Assembly (NCBI RefSeq): GCF_017305435.1
Contig: NZ_JAFKIP010000008.1
Span: forward strand, 62,001 to 126,000
DNA: 64,000 nt
Direction of reading: 5' to 3'
From: Microbacterium sp.
GTDB taxonomy: Bacteria > Actinomycetota > Actinomycetes > Actinomycetales > Microbacteriaceae
Shown: positions 40,201 through 45,048 of the stretch, piece by piece
Position numbering within the stretch: position 1 is the first letter of the stretch
Layout: each line of letters begins with the position of its first letter
Position numbers and translations under genes: made by a program
Notes under the pieces: model-generated
What the model was told of the DNA's origin: nothing
The model's database searches: none
What the model saw: the letters and a program-made list of their open reading frames with translations, nothing else

Positions 40201-41372
40201 GCGACGACACCTTCACGGTCGGCCAGTTCTTCGCCACGCCCCGGGTGGAGCCGGACGTCGAACCCGGCGACGGCTTCGTGACGGTGCAGACCGAGCTCGG
40301 CTGGGCGTCGCCCGGCATCCTCGCCCCGACGACCCTCTACGGCGGGGCCGGAGCCGACCGCTTCATCGTGAACGGCAACGGCGCGGAGCTCCGCCTCGAG
40401 GCCGGCACGGGCGCCGACGCGTTCGACCTGCGTGCCGTACGCCTCGTGAGCGCGGGCACGCCGTACCGGCAGAACGCGCTCGTCTCGCTCGACGGGGGCG
40501 CGGATGCCTCGACCCTCACCGTGCGGACGGCGGGCGCCGCGACGGACATCACCTTCGCCGCCCCCGTCGCACCCTCGACCGCATCGCGCCTGAGCGGCGG
40601 CGGCCTTCTCGTCGACGTCCGGCACGCACCGGCTCCCGTCGTCGTCGCGGCTCCGTTCGCGGCGTCCGCCCCCGTGGGCCTTCCGGGTGACACGGTCGCG
40701 TCGCCCGTCCCGCTCGTCATCCCGCTGCCGGTCGCCGACCCGCTCGCGGGCACCGGCACGGTCATCATCGTCGAGACGGACGGCACGACGACGCTGAAGA
40801 CCGGCGTCAAGGAGACCGACTCGTACACGATCGCGCTGTCGACCCCGCCCACCTCGCGCGTCTACATCACGATCTCGTCGGCGTTCGGCGGCGGACTGCC
40901 GTACGCCGAGATCTCGATCGACGGCGGCGTGACCTTCTCCGACACCGTGATCCTCGTCTTCGAGGCCGGCGAGACGGGGCCCAAGACCGTGATCGTGCGG
41001 CTGATCCCCGCGGCGGGCCCGCACGGCGTGCTGCTGCGCACGACGCCCGCGCCGAGCGCCGAGGAGCTGCCCGGCATGATCGTGCAGACCCTCAGCCACG
41101 CCGTCACGAGCGACGACCCGGCCTACGACGATGCGGCCGCCCGGAACGTCTACATCAACGCCGACCAGCCGGCGCCCGTCACGCCGACGGAGCCCACCGG
41201 CCCCACGGGACCCGCCGGACCGACCGGCGACGCCGGCGCCGCGGGCGCGGTGACCGCGCTCGCCCGCACCGGCGGCCACGACCTCAGCGCCTGGGCGCTC
41301 TGGGCGCTCGTCCTCACGGCGCTCGGCGTCGCGCTGACCTCGGCATCCCGTCGCCGTCGGCACCTCCCGTAA
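21921..41372 (+). CDS. Giant surface protein, C-terminal segment with LAxTG wall anchor
   Basis: 6,483 codons in one open frame. It continues the long repeats to about 28 kb, then shorter beta-repeat blocks (28.3-29.8 and 30.5-35.3 kb) dominated by 'VGVAGAV.V......A.IG.GA.V' strands. Six 'HGL..G..V.Y..GG...GL..G..YYV' modules lie at 29.85-30.33 and 35.3-36.24 kb. A more unique region with rare Cys (GDGCDEPCHL, RATCGCFGGD) spans 36.4-39.6 kb. RTX-like motifs follow (39.63-40.4 kb), then a beta-sandwich-like segment (IIVETDGTTTLKTGVKETD), a collagen-like GPTGPAGPTGDAGAAGA, and finally LARTG, a hydrophobic helix and SRRRRHLP. That end is a sortase signal; LAxTG is the class E type. No own start is present, so it belongs to the gene beginning at 10127. 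A 13.7-kb stop-free frame on the opposite strand is a composition shadow. Confidence 0.8.
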   Translation: MSLASAANTDASTSASGAASQGSDATIGAAVAITLANVTNRAVVPATVTITARDFSAAATVATEGADHTATFGARSVAGAGGGKVSVAGSFAMVILNHTTRAGVDGTVALTGGDGTLTAASDTSSTVKALPAGAGVTSTGDLGFGASVALNLITDRTTADLADGVAFTGARNLTLAATAVDAATTEARMGAAGGKVALAPAVAVTLSNVRTLARIGVGVAALALAGSLTATATQKAALATTASAAVLGATDAAIGVGFALSIANHSVLTELARNTTAGRDVTLRAFGVSSASASAAASAAGAPENDEDSGDAANPGGAGGTGVNQLAEGERTHASQVSSAHGGEGAGDQQAPEASSSSGSVNVAAAVGITIASVRAETIVTAPVTSIVAGGTVVFAASANTDASSAADGSAAAGGGASDATIGAAVALTLANVTNRATVPATLTVTAHDLAVSATVTTDGADVTSTFGAAAISGAGGGGKISVAGSFAMTILNHTTRAGVDGTVALTGGDAGLTAASNVKTTVTALPHGDGAVATGDAGVGASVALHIITDRTTAEVSDGVVLTGARDVTLSATAVDLAVTEARMGAKGGDVAISPAVALTFTNITTRTRIGTGLLVTTRTVSMTATQKAAADTTASAAALGAADAAIGVGFALTIANHTVTSTLARRIAAGGDVILRAFSISGASALAAASAAGAPENEDSGDAANPGGKPGTGVDQLAQGERDHGDQVATQNGGEGSGTTKNPDAKTSDGPVSVAAAIGIVVSTVHAETIVTVDVPTIAATGAVRLETSANTDARTGADGSAAGTGDATIGAGVALTFAHTINAAILPGTVVVTAHDVALSSIVTVDGADHTGTFGAAASSGAAGGNVSVAGSVAIALVTTDTLAALYATVHLTGGDLEITAASDVAGAVTALPVGDGASGTGDAGVGVSFVLVIDTHRTSALLVDGVIVTGARNVSLSADARDAVTAEARMGAKGGGVAVAPAISIVLSNVTTLARIGTGALAATGDVTMHAAQHASAEGTATAAAIASDDAAIGIAFALTIANHTVTAVLGRPVTAGGDLTLEAFSWSNSSARTTASAAGAPENDKDSGSGDPATEGGASGTGVTDTADTQRSFLDDTASDNGVAGSGDAETPSAETSDGPVNVAAAIGIVIATVRALTIVEPQVALVTAGGAVTLASSQNTDAASAGDGSSSHGGDAAIGAGVAITYVDVQNHSLVPATLAVHAHALAVRATQTIDGADDTSTVSAIASSGAGGGKVSVAGSVALGLVWFDTLAAVRGAVVLTGGDAVIAAGSALATTVSALATGGGVTATGDAGVGVSFALALVTHDTHALLADQIALVGARDLTLAAAGVSRTAVRAQMGAKGGDVTVTPSIAIIVSNVRTTAVVGALASGPIAVSRNVTISATQTTEARTTADASATGGSDAAIGVAVALTFAFDTVTATTRRNIVAGGWVSLSALGSSRNGADAKASAAGAPGEDSADAPSGDVDQQIGKQRTYADSTSKNQGGDGVQNGASPSASTSDGGVSVAGAIALALTEFHATATLPDTLSIIAGGFVWLTSSAQVDSLTKADGTALAKDDAGVGVAVALSFAFIENRAAVGEGARVSGNGFRAAALMTTVGADTTHDFAAEAHAGAGSKDVGVAGAFALNLVVIDTEALIPSTARVDFGTGDVELAAENRRTDTAKALAKAEAGGSDAGVGASVALNVIAHDLTRAEIAAGADVAGGANVTVRADHADVVTNEVAAGAKGGTAIAPAVGINVVLPVVLASIGTAGPRPFVATGTVLVRATHTGSVTVSGAAEATGSDDAAVGAIIVINVVDLAVTASVLRNVTAGALWLVASNALHTSAIGAASAGGAEKPTDGSQPQNSDQQAQRQLDSTPATSSTSASTGSLPSAKSNTDSANGTASSEGGQGSDTVGVAAAVTVNWVTIRTLARTADGLTIDVGGVFAVLASNEVDATARATGSAVKLQDGSNIGAAVALNVVNSTNRGSVGAASRVTAGQIAVTGLTPAGARNDVQGWAIAAAGGTSDTSVAGAVVVQVLLLTNEAIIGAGSTLTVTGGISLDASNPMALSGIAASGAITLDGNGVGAAIVVQYVTSTTRAVIESSFAAPTVIIAGGAVIGRATASLDPLAAPEIPLLGSLGDFTGVAVAGAAANGDAAVGGSVIVNVVNRTTEAGLGDAASVNEGVADAALAAGGDLSFTATDQTRFIDVAGALGLSTGSAGIGFALALNVQNKTVRAFIGRGVTADLGGSVWLVATAGERFTEFAISGGAADDVGIGGSFVVLVLNQGASAPGTRAYIDSSAAQPTAVRARGAMTLSATDPITVMAIAGGVGGAGTAGIGLSSVVFVRTGIVDAGVGERAELWARGGVGFSAAATQSEDLWFVAIGGGVGGTAAVTGAATVGVQHNTTHAHLDRGVTLDGVAAGSWAGARLAASDTTTLRGIAGQLAIGGTAGVGIGADVQVVDKSTRAWIAPEALVSVAGDVSITATSSEDVTSVAAGASVGGTAAVSANGAVSVYTIVTQAGVGGQCAASVATESACGAGRAVVVAGGSANIAANETLSMDIVSGSVAGSGTASVGLTAAVPVITKTTTAFIGDLSRVTALGWGAGVAAAGAIGIQYIDTRFDPRSAIIGGDTLELGYAHGLRDGEAVVYDTGGGQPIAGLVSGGTYYAIVDASTPTRVRLALTPGGAAVALVAPARPGESQRIFATDQATTPATKPTGAAYLPYLAPSDIDGATDIVDLPYDLDGAPLVTGDAVVYSAGGGTPVGGLVDGGTYYVVMTGPHSFRLAATKCQAAPATGGCPGAVLQTIDLTPAAATGRGHSFVRQGTQPPGDPARSLGIRVLTQAPGTVYGVAVVANNSDEILAVGASVAVAATAGVGVAGNVNVVTANTDAFIGRAALVNADNAGAAPWQSVTVAAGGRFRQLMIGAAVGGGMAGVAVNAAVDVVTLHTRATIGDGATVRAADSVVLNAQGAEDITAVSASAGAGVVGVAAAVAAIVVHTQAHAVVGSNVVIDAGGNVLVRADDDTALATFAGGLGAGFVGVGMGVAVVSYTKDTRASIGQGSTVDARATGFGDLTGIPLGSVTDTAFPTGAQRGLAVVATSAQDVFGMAVSGGGGFVGAAGAVNVTLLTGDTVATIEPGVRVNPDRAGAGVLQSVSVSAADRTTSFTLGGGLGVGFVGVAGGVDIGVVDIAVAAGIGAGAQVAASRDVTVQAMSARRITTFAVSVGAGVVGVAGSVSVWSAGTDPSSTFDDGSGSRDALHMSGGSTPQQDADGFASGSGSNGYASILNGAQDSSGSKTAQRKQAGLAAATAGVVAPGAGLVTGRLSVPAVRGTTSSIGVGATITAGRDIAVTGVARDAFFGLAGAVSGGLGAVGVSLVVANLRTNVDAGVGAFATLRAGGGVTVSAAARERTETWTFSGGIGVISIQGQISLLNTDSRQSAHLDDGAAVLSSGGTVTVAANADRRVAPTVFGVGVGLVAAGAAISLNDVTGDTVARIGAVQLGGTGATVGGISVLASSSIVVPVFVLSVSGGAVGINGAVAVATVSGRTQADYSGTAWVAGSVSITADATNTVSTDTYNAQVSAVSVGLTFSRSTVSRDTRARATGGSWFSAGGAITMRATSRNTADADMMGGAIGAISALVMNPRAIVSGATEALFSAGVAASGALVVDAQGQNRALAHALTASIGGLGTIQGVDVEARVTGAAVIRASIDSSTVVSSGLVGVHAVTLGTGNEATAKAEGVAGGLISGGVYFATARLEAPITATLSSTVAASGSVEAIADTRQSAAGQTKVAGIGLFTVTGSIVDGEVTAAALTRASVLAPVWSSGATTVRAHAANDARATTDAVAVGLLAGALSLPTALVEAATTAELRASLVGVGLTVDALAYNSATTTVAFVGVGFITGGIGGATSKVTANAAVRAIVDAGTAPVYASGGAVAVSAWSQNGASATMDSTSVSAFAINGLLPVAEVAAATAASFASGSASSGSFAVTASSRNTADADASLIGLSIFGLNGTVSTATLTTTAATTATVGSGVALAATGAVTVRAENRAGSHATAHAKGGTGGLINAGLFATVATTAAGVTAAFDGAITNSTGVTVAAAGGTAVSSTIEALSIGLGAISGSIAVATISGQAATVARYGAGFLVTNGPALVTATTTDTATATTDMASGGLVAFGMSVPTARISAAVTADSAARQFGGTSAGIVADAHRTANASSGAISFSGIGVAASSAQAVIDGSALTRASLGSGATIAAPAAAVTVTATATNTVKATGGSVNVGLLMADTDTNPFAQVAAATSAAMRARIEGGAAGSVGAASLTVAANGFDRADAALSNASGSAFSFSSGAATAMVSPTVETVVGDGLPIIVSGNVAIGAQEQPVARSYAQSLDVGIALTVSSNRASVTTNPTVRLSLAPGTDLRAGGTVTLQANQNSQTPPPLPTYAFDAVTGVDPGSNTITLTGAHTLDDSATVTYSRNGGTAVGGLVDGAKYGVLVVSPTQIQLGAAFDASTVDPDNDIITFTRQHGFTTGQRVFYTPTGFGVAGLTAGHAYYVRVVDEFRIQLVDADTPQGTVSFSGANIDAGTGAIVVGNSYSDGQRIQYLAPDALASFYSSRVDIVVDADGKPVQVGSPPTFQGEDNNVIAIHAHGLSNGAKIVYRSTGGALGGLTQDTTYWVRVIDANRIQLADSYCHAVGGCDDGGGGTIPQVSLALAADTSTDGLKVIHQLFAPGQQPVKGLENGRVYTVCNATATSFQLQLVNILGTCFPYAVTANGSVGVSRFVPAVVDLGPALGGGSGGRIVVDLTADGTGTGLLQVSTMAPSLPAGVASESRVSGEGGGFIQVGKVRPTTTVSGDLALTIGTGAAITAGGDIAVHALNTAAGLADGTSSGLGFISVGAARSVVSATATTNVAVRSGTRLVSTGGGVVIDPFTVASGNAYAYSSAGGFGHGTESNTRADLTTTSHVTLDGLVQAWNDIAASSTTGQQSDLQSGATGGSFAGSSSAGDGCDEPCHLVATDTADLTVGGGAYIEADNVALTAQMVSTNLKDYNRSNGDGAFEDSDATSDVALTSTVHVQLNAPAKIVGHQSVTITAQHQKLDVFAQARATCGCFGGDSDAHARSHFTATTSVTAQQGVRIRTAILRVEAQYLTTNIHAAASTGGGFIDFGGSGDGADVVMNRGIDWNADVYLHAPDPTLVVDAGGRIVKLYGLTVRDDLGTTYILGQTIPAGRTIVVDPIENTGGGRATYFVNNPGGGQDGVITGTEGTLHVQNTFDVVRLYNYSGLDLEVNGISVVNLDHIGATVDVQAEQSGAFRFHIGNPIFTPTFVDIANWAGPSTADLILNGAIDNPIGTTSVIDEHGDITATGTGSIRTNIARLHAEQGSIGAVFTVFGVTLRFPVRITLVQSDFLVDDVDPTRPVALTADASGDAVLDLTYSARMPVGSPYAGTAFRPVLGPIHAGRDVDIVVHDSLSGSDAPAFSSYLVQVNVSVPPNLSVLVGATGQYHTYFHPDPGPWAGFTDPVLVAWGTTNTVHDAAYTFSDVAAGDDIRIVHSETASTITFDVTSDVDARLSSLRRPTQLNSVSDGDGEITLFTNGWIEDRETIGDLRVGTITSTQGDVTLTALQNSASILDDGTIDDGSARVIGRDIVLVAGLLSGRIGGPGLFGTGLGGDPLEIDSSFSARGRVFALAGGDIRLVETQGDYYGLYAGSLTGDLGIQTLDGSIRNDVDDRSTRFVARSIDLVASGSVGSRTVDFSGDLFIDTAESGRLVAFSAAPRLAGVFVTEATGSLSVLFAVALGGDVRLRTLYDPDVDRESVFVLPGGVTLGALPVPFGAVAASGAVEILSAMDVWAPAGTVIIGDRVTIRAASGQNPAAPEGVYVYLGGIVTGHPTEIYGGAGDDAFLFDETRLGGHTLVYGSASAAAGAPDGDDSFWVNRLQTMTGTHTAAAGDDFAGAEVRDALVLFGQGGDNTFFVQTWGSGDPDGHDYRIIVRGGGVREGLNFLTIDGTDAADRFLFRPVAAIAEQPDARRPAFVAVLGQGDAVERITYDEGINARLTVNGYDGDDEFVFDGTTVLTTVNGGDGDDTFTVGQFFATPRVEPDVEPGDGFVTVQTELGWASPGILAPTTLYGGAGADRFIVNGNGAELRLEAGTGADAFDLRAVRLVSAGTPYRQNALVSLDGGADASTLTVRTAGAATDITFAAPVAPSTASRLSGGGLLVDVRHAPAPVVVAAPFAASAPVGLPGDTVASPVPLVIPLPVADPLAGTGTVIIVETDGTTTLKTGVKETDSYTIALSTPPTSRVYITISSAFGGGLPYAEISIDGGVTFSDTVILVFEAGETGPKTVIVRLIPAAGPHGVLLRTTPAPSAEELPGMIVQTLSHAVTSDDPAYDDAAARNVYINADQPAPVTPTEPTGPTGPAGPTGDAGAAGAVTALARTGGHDLSAWALWALVLTALGVALTSASRRRRHLP
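29850..30330 (+). repeat. HGL/YYV modules 1-2 in the giant gene
   Basis: Two ~55-residue modules: LELGYAHGLRDGEAVVYD followed by GGGQPIAGLVSGGTYYAIV, and LVTGDAVVYSAGGGTP followed by VGGLVDGGTYYVVM. Each ends in a 'T.VRLA'-type strand. They interrupt the glycine-rich beta-repeats and recur at 35.3 kb. Confidence 0.75.
35300..36240 (+). repeat. HGL/YYV modules 3-6 in the giant gene
   Basis: Four further modules in tandem: TITLTGAHTLDDSATVTY, ITFTRQHGFTTGQRVFYT, VIAIHAHGLSNGAKIVYR and VIHQLFAPGQQPVKGL. Each is followed by a 'GL..G..Y.V' hairpin and an 'RIQL'/'QIQL' strand. The fourth is degenerate. Confidence 0.75.
39630..40440 (+). other. RTX-like Gly/Asp-rich calcium-binding motifs
   Basis: The encoded stretch includes YGGAGDDAFLFD, VNGYDGDDEFVFDG, VNGGDGDDTFTVG and YGGAGADRFIVNG. 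These fit the GGxGxDxF nonapeptide pattern of calcium-binding beta-rolls. Copies are few and spaced, so this is a minimal RTX-like region. Confidence 0.65.
41259..41372 (+). other. LARTG sortase (class E type) cell-wall sorting signal
   Basis: Codons 41259-41273 read LARTG, followed by GGHDLSAW, a hydrophobic helix (ALWALVLTALGVALT) and a basic tail SASRRRRHLP. This is the three-part sorting signal. LAxTG is the motif of class E sortases in high-GC Actinobacteria. The sortase itself is not in the window. Confidence 0.8.
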
Positions 41373-41402
41373 GCGCCTCCCGGAGACGCCGGAGCGGCTG
41401 CG

Positions 41403-42830
41403 TCAGACGCCGAGCAGCGCTTCGATGGGGCCGCGGGCGAAGAACAGCACGAAGCCCACGCCGACGATCCACAGCAGCGGGTGGATCTCCTTCGCCTTGC
41501 CGGAGAAGGCGTGCAGCACGATCCACGAGACGAAGCCCGCGCCGATGCCGTTCGCGATCGAGTAGGTCATCGGCATGACCGTCGCCGTGAGGAAGACCGG
41601 CAGGAGCACACGGAAGTCGGTGAAGTCGATGTTCTTGATCTGCGAGAGCATCATCGCGCCGACGAGCACGAGCGCGGCCGCGGCGACCGCACCCGGCACG
41701 AGCGAGGTGAGCGGCGTGAAGAACATCGCCAGCAGGAACAGGCCGCCTGTCACGACGGATGCGAGGCCCGTGCGTGCGCCCTCGCCGATGCCCGACCCCG
41801 ACTCGACGAACACCGTCGCCGAGGATGACGAGGTGCCACCGCCGACGATCGCGCCGACGCCTTCGACGATGAGGGCGGAGCGGATGCGGGGGAAGTCGCC
41901 CTTCTCGTCGGCGAGACCCGCCTCGCGGGCGAGTCCCGTCATCGTCCCCATCGCGTCGAAGAAGTTCGAGAAGAGCAGGGTGAACAGGAACATGATGAGC
42001 GCGACGACACTCACGCGCTGCAGGTCGAAGCCGAAGTCCACCGCGCCGATGAGGCTGAAGTCGGGCAGGGCGACGATGCCGCCCGCGAACCCGAAGTCGA
42101 GGCCGAACGGCCAGATCGCATTGGCGATCGCGGCGAGCACCGTGCCGCCCACGAGCGCGATGAGGATCGCGCCCTTCACGCGGAGCGAGATGAGGACGCC
42201 GCCGATCAGCAGGGTGAGGACGAACAGCAGCGTCGGCAGCGACGCGACCGAACCGCCCACACCGAGATCGACGGGCGGCGATGCGTTGCCGGTCGCCGTG
42301 ACGAAGCCGGCGTTGACGAAGCCGATGAACGCGATGAAGAGGCCGATGCCGACCGTGATGGCGAGCTTCAGCTGCACCGGCACGGCGTCGAAGATCATCT
42401 TCCGCAGGCCGGTCGCTGCGAGGAGCACGATGATGACACCGTTGATGACGACGAGGGCCATCGCCTCGGGCCAGCTGATCGAGCCGACGATCGAGAACGC
42501 GAGGAAGGCGTTGATCCCGAGGCCCGCCGCGAAGGCGAACGGCAGGCGCGTCACGAGACCGAACAGGACGGTCATCACACCCGCTGTGAGCGCGGTCGCG
42601 GCGGCGACGGCGCTGCCGCCGAGGACCGTGCCCTCGACATCCGGTGTCGACAGGATCAGCGGATTGAGGATGACGATGTAGGCCATCGTCACGAAGGTGA
42701 CGAGACCTCCGCGCAGTTCGGTGCCGACGGTGGATCCGCGTTTCGAGATCTCGAAGAAGCGATCGAGGGCGCCCTCGGGGGTGGCGCCGGGGGCGGCGGT
42801 GCGCGCGGGCGCCTCGGGTGTGCTCGACAT
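41403..42830 (-). CDS. NCS2-family purine permease (AzgA/PbuG-like)
   Basis: 475 residues from ATG 42830, with an ideal AGGAGG ribosome site (complement of 42835-42840). The longer frame upstream is spurious. Membrane helices run throughout. Diagnostic stretches are TFVTMAYIVILNPLILS near residue 50, FAFAAGLGINAFLAFSIV, VPVQLKLAITVGIGLFIAF and FSNFFDAMGTMTGLA, the pattern of the adenine/guanine/hypoxanthine AzgA-PbuG branch of NCS2 proton symporters. Its neighbours on the other side are purN and purH, so purine salvage and synthesis genes are adjacent though divergent. It lies between the giant gene and the DUF6350-like gene, outside its usual context. Confidence 0.88.
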   Translation of the reverse strand: MSSTPEAPARTAAPGATPEGALDRFFEISKRGSTVGTELRGGLVTFVTMAYIVILNPLILSTPDVEGTVLGGSAVAAATALTAGVMTVLFGLVTRLPFAFAAGLGINAFLAFSIVGSISWPEAMALVVINGVIIVLLAATGLRKMIFDAVPVQLKLAITVGIGLFIAFIGFVNAGFVTATGNASPPVDLGVGGSVASLPTLLFVLTLLIGGVLISLRVKGAILIALVGGTVLAAIANAIWPFGLDFGFAGGIVALPDFSLIGAVDFGFDLQRVSVVALIMFLFTLLFSNFFDAMGTMTGLAREAGLADEKGDFPRIRSALIVEGVGAIVGGGTSSSSATVFVESGSGIGEGARTGLASVVTGGLFLLAMFFTPLTSLVPGAVAAAALVLVGAMMLSQIKNIDFTDFRVLLPVFLTATVMPMTYSIANGIGAGFVSWIVLHAFSGKAKEIHPLLWIVGVGFVLFFARGPIEALLGV

Positions 42831-42909
42831 GATTCCTCCTGTGAGAAAACGTAGTGGCTCTGCGTGCCCCGGGAGCGCGCGCACCTGCCGTGGGTAGGGT
42901 CGAAGCCGC

Positions 42910-44349
42910 ATGAATCGCCTCCTCGTCGCCCTCCTCGCCGCCTTCGATGCTCTGATCGCGGCGGCCGTCGGCGTCGCCGCGGCGCTCGCTCCGCTCACCG
43001 TGCTGTGGGTGCTGGGCCTCGGAGGCACAGCGGACTGGGGGGCGCTGTGGCCGGTGTCGGTCCGCCTGTGGCAGTTCGGGCAGCTCGTGCCGCTGTCGAT
43101 CACGCTGCCTCCGGAGTACCTCACGGCGACGGGCATCCCGGCGGATGCCGCGACCTTCTGGATCTCGCTCGCGCCGCTCGCGTTCGCGGCGTTCACGGCG
43201 CTGTTCGCGGCGCGTTCGGGCGCGCGCGCGGCGCGATCGGGGGCGTGGCTCGTCGGAGTCGCCTCCGGCGCACTCGTCACGCTCGTCGTCGCGTGGGTGG
43301 CCTGGCGGACGTCGGCGAACCCCGTCGCGGCGGTGTACGGATGGCAGGCCCTGCTCGTGCCGACCGCCGTGTTCGCGCTGCCTGCCCTGGTCGGCGCGAT
43401 CGTCGGCGCCTGGCGGCACGGCGACGACGGTGTCGTCGACGCCGTGCGTGCCCGTCTGGAGCGCTCCCCGCTCCTGCGCGCCGTGCCGGAGGCGGCGGCG
43501 CGCGGGCTCGGCATCGCCGTCACCGGGTTCCTCGCGGCCGGCGCCGCGGTCGTCGCGGTCGCGACCGTCGTGCGCGGGGGCGAGGTGGTGGCGCTCTTCG
43601 AGTCCGCGCACGTCGATGCGCTCGGGGTCGTCATGCTCGGCCTCGTGCAGCTGGCCTACCTTCCCACGCTCGCCGTCTGGGGCGGTGCGTTCGCCGCCGG
43701 GCCGGGCTTCGCCGTGGGCTCCGGCACCGCCGTCTCGCCGGCGGGTGTCGAGCTGGGCGTGCTCCCCGGCATCCCTGCGCTCGGGCTCGTGCCGGACGCC
43801 CTCTCGCCGTGGGCGCTCGTCATCGTGCTGCTGATCGTCGCGGTCGGCTTCCTGGCCGGCGCCGCCGCACGCCGGCGGCTCGCGGACGCGGATGCCGAGG
43901 CGGCGCCCCGGACGCGCGCCGTCGTGCTCGCGATCATTGTCCTGGGCGGCGCGGGCGCCTGCGCCGGACTCGCCGCGCTCGCGGCCGGGTCGATCGGCCC
44001 GGGCCGCCTCGGCGACGTCGGGCCCGCTGCCGGGCCCGTCGCGATCGCCGTCGGCGCGGAGCTGCTCGTCGGTGCGGCGATCGCCCTGTTCGGGCCGGTG
44101 CGGCGTGGACCGGCGGCGCTGGCGGCGCCGTCGTCCTGGGCTGCCGACGGCTTCGTGCCTCCGGCCGAGGACGCCGAGCCCCCGGCCGACGATGCCGTGC
44201 CGCTGTCCCGCCGAACCGCGCGGTTCTCCGTCGACGCCGCTCCCTCTCCCGTGCTCACTCCCGACGAGACCGAGACCGCGCCGCTGCAGCCGACCGATCT
44301 CGACCCGCTCGCGACGCTCGGGGATCCGGACGGCGACCGGCGGGCCTGA
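42910..44349 (+). CDS. DUF6350-like multi-pass membrane protein
   Basis: 479 residues, ATG 42910. TAGGGT at 42894-42899 gives a start site about 4 bp before the ATG, so the message is almost leaderless. About ten hydrophobic helices are visible (for example LLVALLAAFDALIAAAVGVA and WALVIVLLIVAVGFLAGAAA), then an acidic, proline-rich cytoplasmic tail. No catalytic motif is seen. A membrane protein of this size directly upstream of purN is conserved in Actinobacteria and is annotated there as DUF6350, so the call rests on position plus topology. Function unknown. It ends 26 bp before the purN GTG. Confidence 0.7.
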   Translation: MNRLLVALLAAFDALIAAAVGVAAALAPLTVLWVLGLGGTADWGALWPVSVRLWQFGQLVPLSITLPPEYLTATGIPADAATFWISLAPLAFAAFTALFAARSGARAARSGAWLVGVASGALVTLVVAWVAWRTSANPVAAVYGWQALLVPTAVFALPALVGAIVGAWRHGDDGVVDAVRARLERSPLLRAVPEAAARGLGIAVTGFLAAGAAVVAVATVVRGGEVVALFESAHVDALGVVMLGLVQLAYLPTLAVWGGAFAAGPGFAVGSGTAVSPAGVELGVLPGIPALGLVPDALSPWALVIVLLIVAVGFLAGAAARRRLADADAEAAPRTRAVVLAIIVLGGAGACAGLAALAAGSIGPGRLGDVGPAAGPVAIAVGAELLVGAAIALFGPVRRGPAALAAPSSWAADGFVPPAEDAEPPADDAVPLSRRTARFSVDAAPSPVLTPDETETAPLQPTDLDPLATLGDPDGDRRA

Positions 44350-44374
44350 CGCCCCCTCCACCCGCCGGTAGACT
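44346..44374 (+). promoter_or_regulatory. purN promoter for a leaderless message
   Basis: CTGACG (44346-44351) and TAGACT (44369-44374) are 17 bp apart. The GTG at 44381 lies 7 bp after the -10 box, where transcription should begin, so the purN mRNA would start at its start codon. The promoter overlaps the stop codon of the preceding gene. Confidence 0.6.
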
Positions 44375-44986
44375 GTGCGGGTGCTCACGGTCGCCGTCCT
44401 CATCTCGGGCACGGGCTCGAACCTGCGGGCGCTCCTCGACGCCGCAGCCGTTCCCGGATTCCCCGCGCGTGTCGTCGTCGTCGGCGCCGACCGGGAGGCC
44501 GACGGTTTCGCGCACGCGGAGGAATTCGGCATCCCGACCGTCCTGGTGCCGTTCCGCGAGTTCGAGACGCGCGAGCACTGGGGCGCGGAGCTCCGTCGCC
44601 AGATCGACGTGTGGACGCCCGACCTCATCGTTCTGAGCGGGCTCATGCGCCTCCTTCCCGCGGACCTCGTGGATGCCTGGGCCCCCGCCCTCATCAACAC
44701 GCACCCTGCGTTCCTGCCCGAGTTCCCCGGTGCGCACGGTGTGCGCGACGCGCTCGCCGCGGGCGTCACCGAGACGGGCGCGAGCGTCATCATCGTCGAT
44801 GGCGGCGTCGACACGGGGCCGATCCTCGCCCAGGAGCGCATCCCGATCCTCCCGGGCGACACCGAGCACACGCTGCACGAGCGCATCAAGCCCGTCGAGC
44901 GGCGGCTTCTGATCGAGGTCGTCCGCGCCATCGCGACGGGCGAGATCGATCTCGCGTCCTCCGCCGCGCGCACCGACGCGCCCTGA
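44375..44986 (+). CDS. purN: Phosphoribosylglycinamide formyltransferase (GART)
   Basis: 203 residues from GTG 44375; GTG 44381 ([19 protein letters not shown]) is the likelier start because of the promoter spacing. The enzyme transfers the formyl group of 10-formyl-THF to GAR in purine synthesis. Visible motifs are the phosphate-binding [11 protein letters not shown], and the catalytic set [21 protein letters not shown] (Asn, His) with [13 protein letters not shown] (Asp). The length is standard. purH follows 62 bp downstream on the same strand, so the pair makes a purine operon. Confidence 0.96.
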   Translation: MRVLTVAVLISGTGSNLRALLDAAAVPGFPARVVVVGADREADGFAHAEEFGIPTVLVPFREFETREHWGAELRRQIDVWTPDLIVLSGLMRLLPADLVDAWAPALINTHPAFLPEFPGAHGVRDALAAGVTETGASVIIVDGGVDTGPILAQERIPILPGDTEHTLHERIKPVERRLLIEVVRAIATGEIDLASSAARTDAP

Positions 44987-45048
44987 TCCGTCCCTCCCTT
45001 CCCGACCCGTCCCCGATCCACCTGACACCCCGAGCACTGGAGTTCCGC

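Noticed and set aside
27612-41363. A 13.7-kb stop-free minus-strand frame (4,583 codons) opposite the giant gene
   Set aside because: Its translation is Arg/Asp/Gly/His-rich low complexity with no domains. The plus strand shows repeats, signal peptide and sorting signal. Long antisense frames arise from GC-rich third positions.
42831-42909. Purine riboswitch upstream of the purine permease
   Set aside because: The 79-bp divergent gap has no recognisable aptamer pairing, and the permease AGGAGG site is immediately upstream of its ATG.
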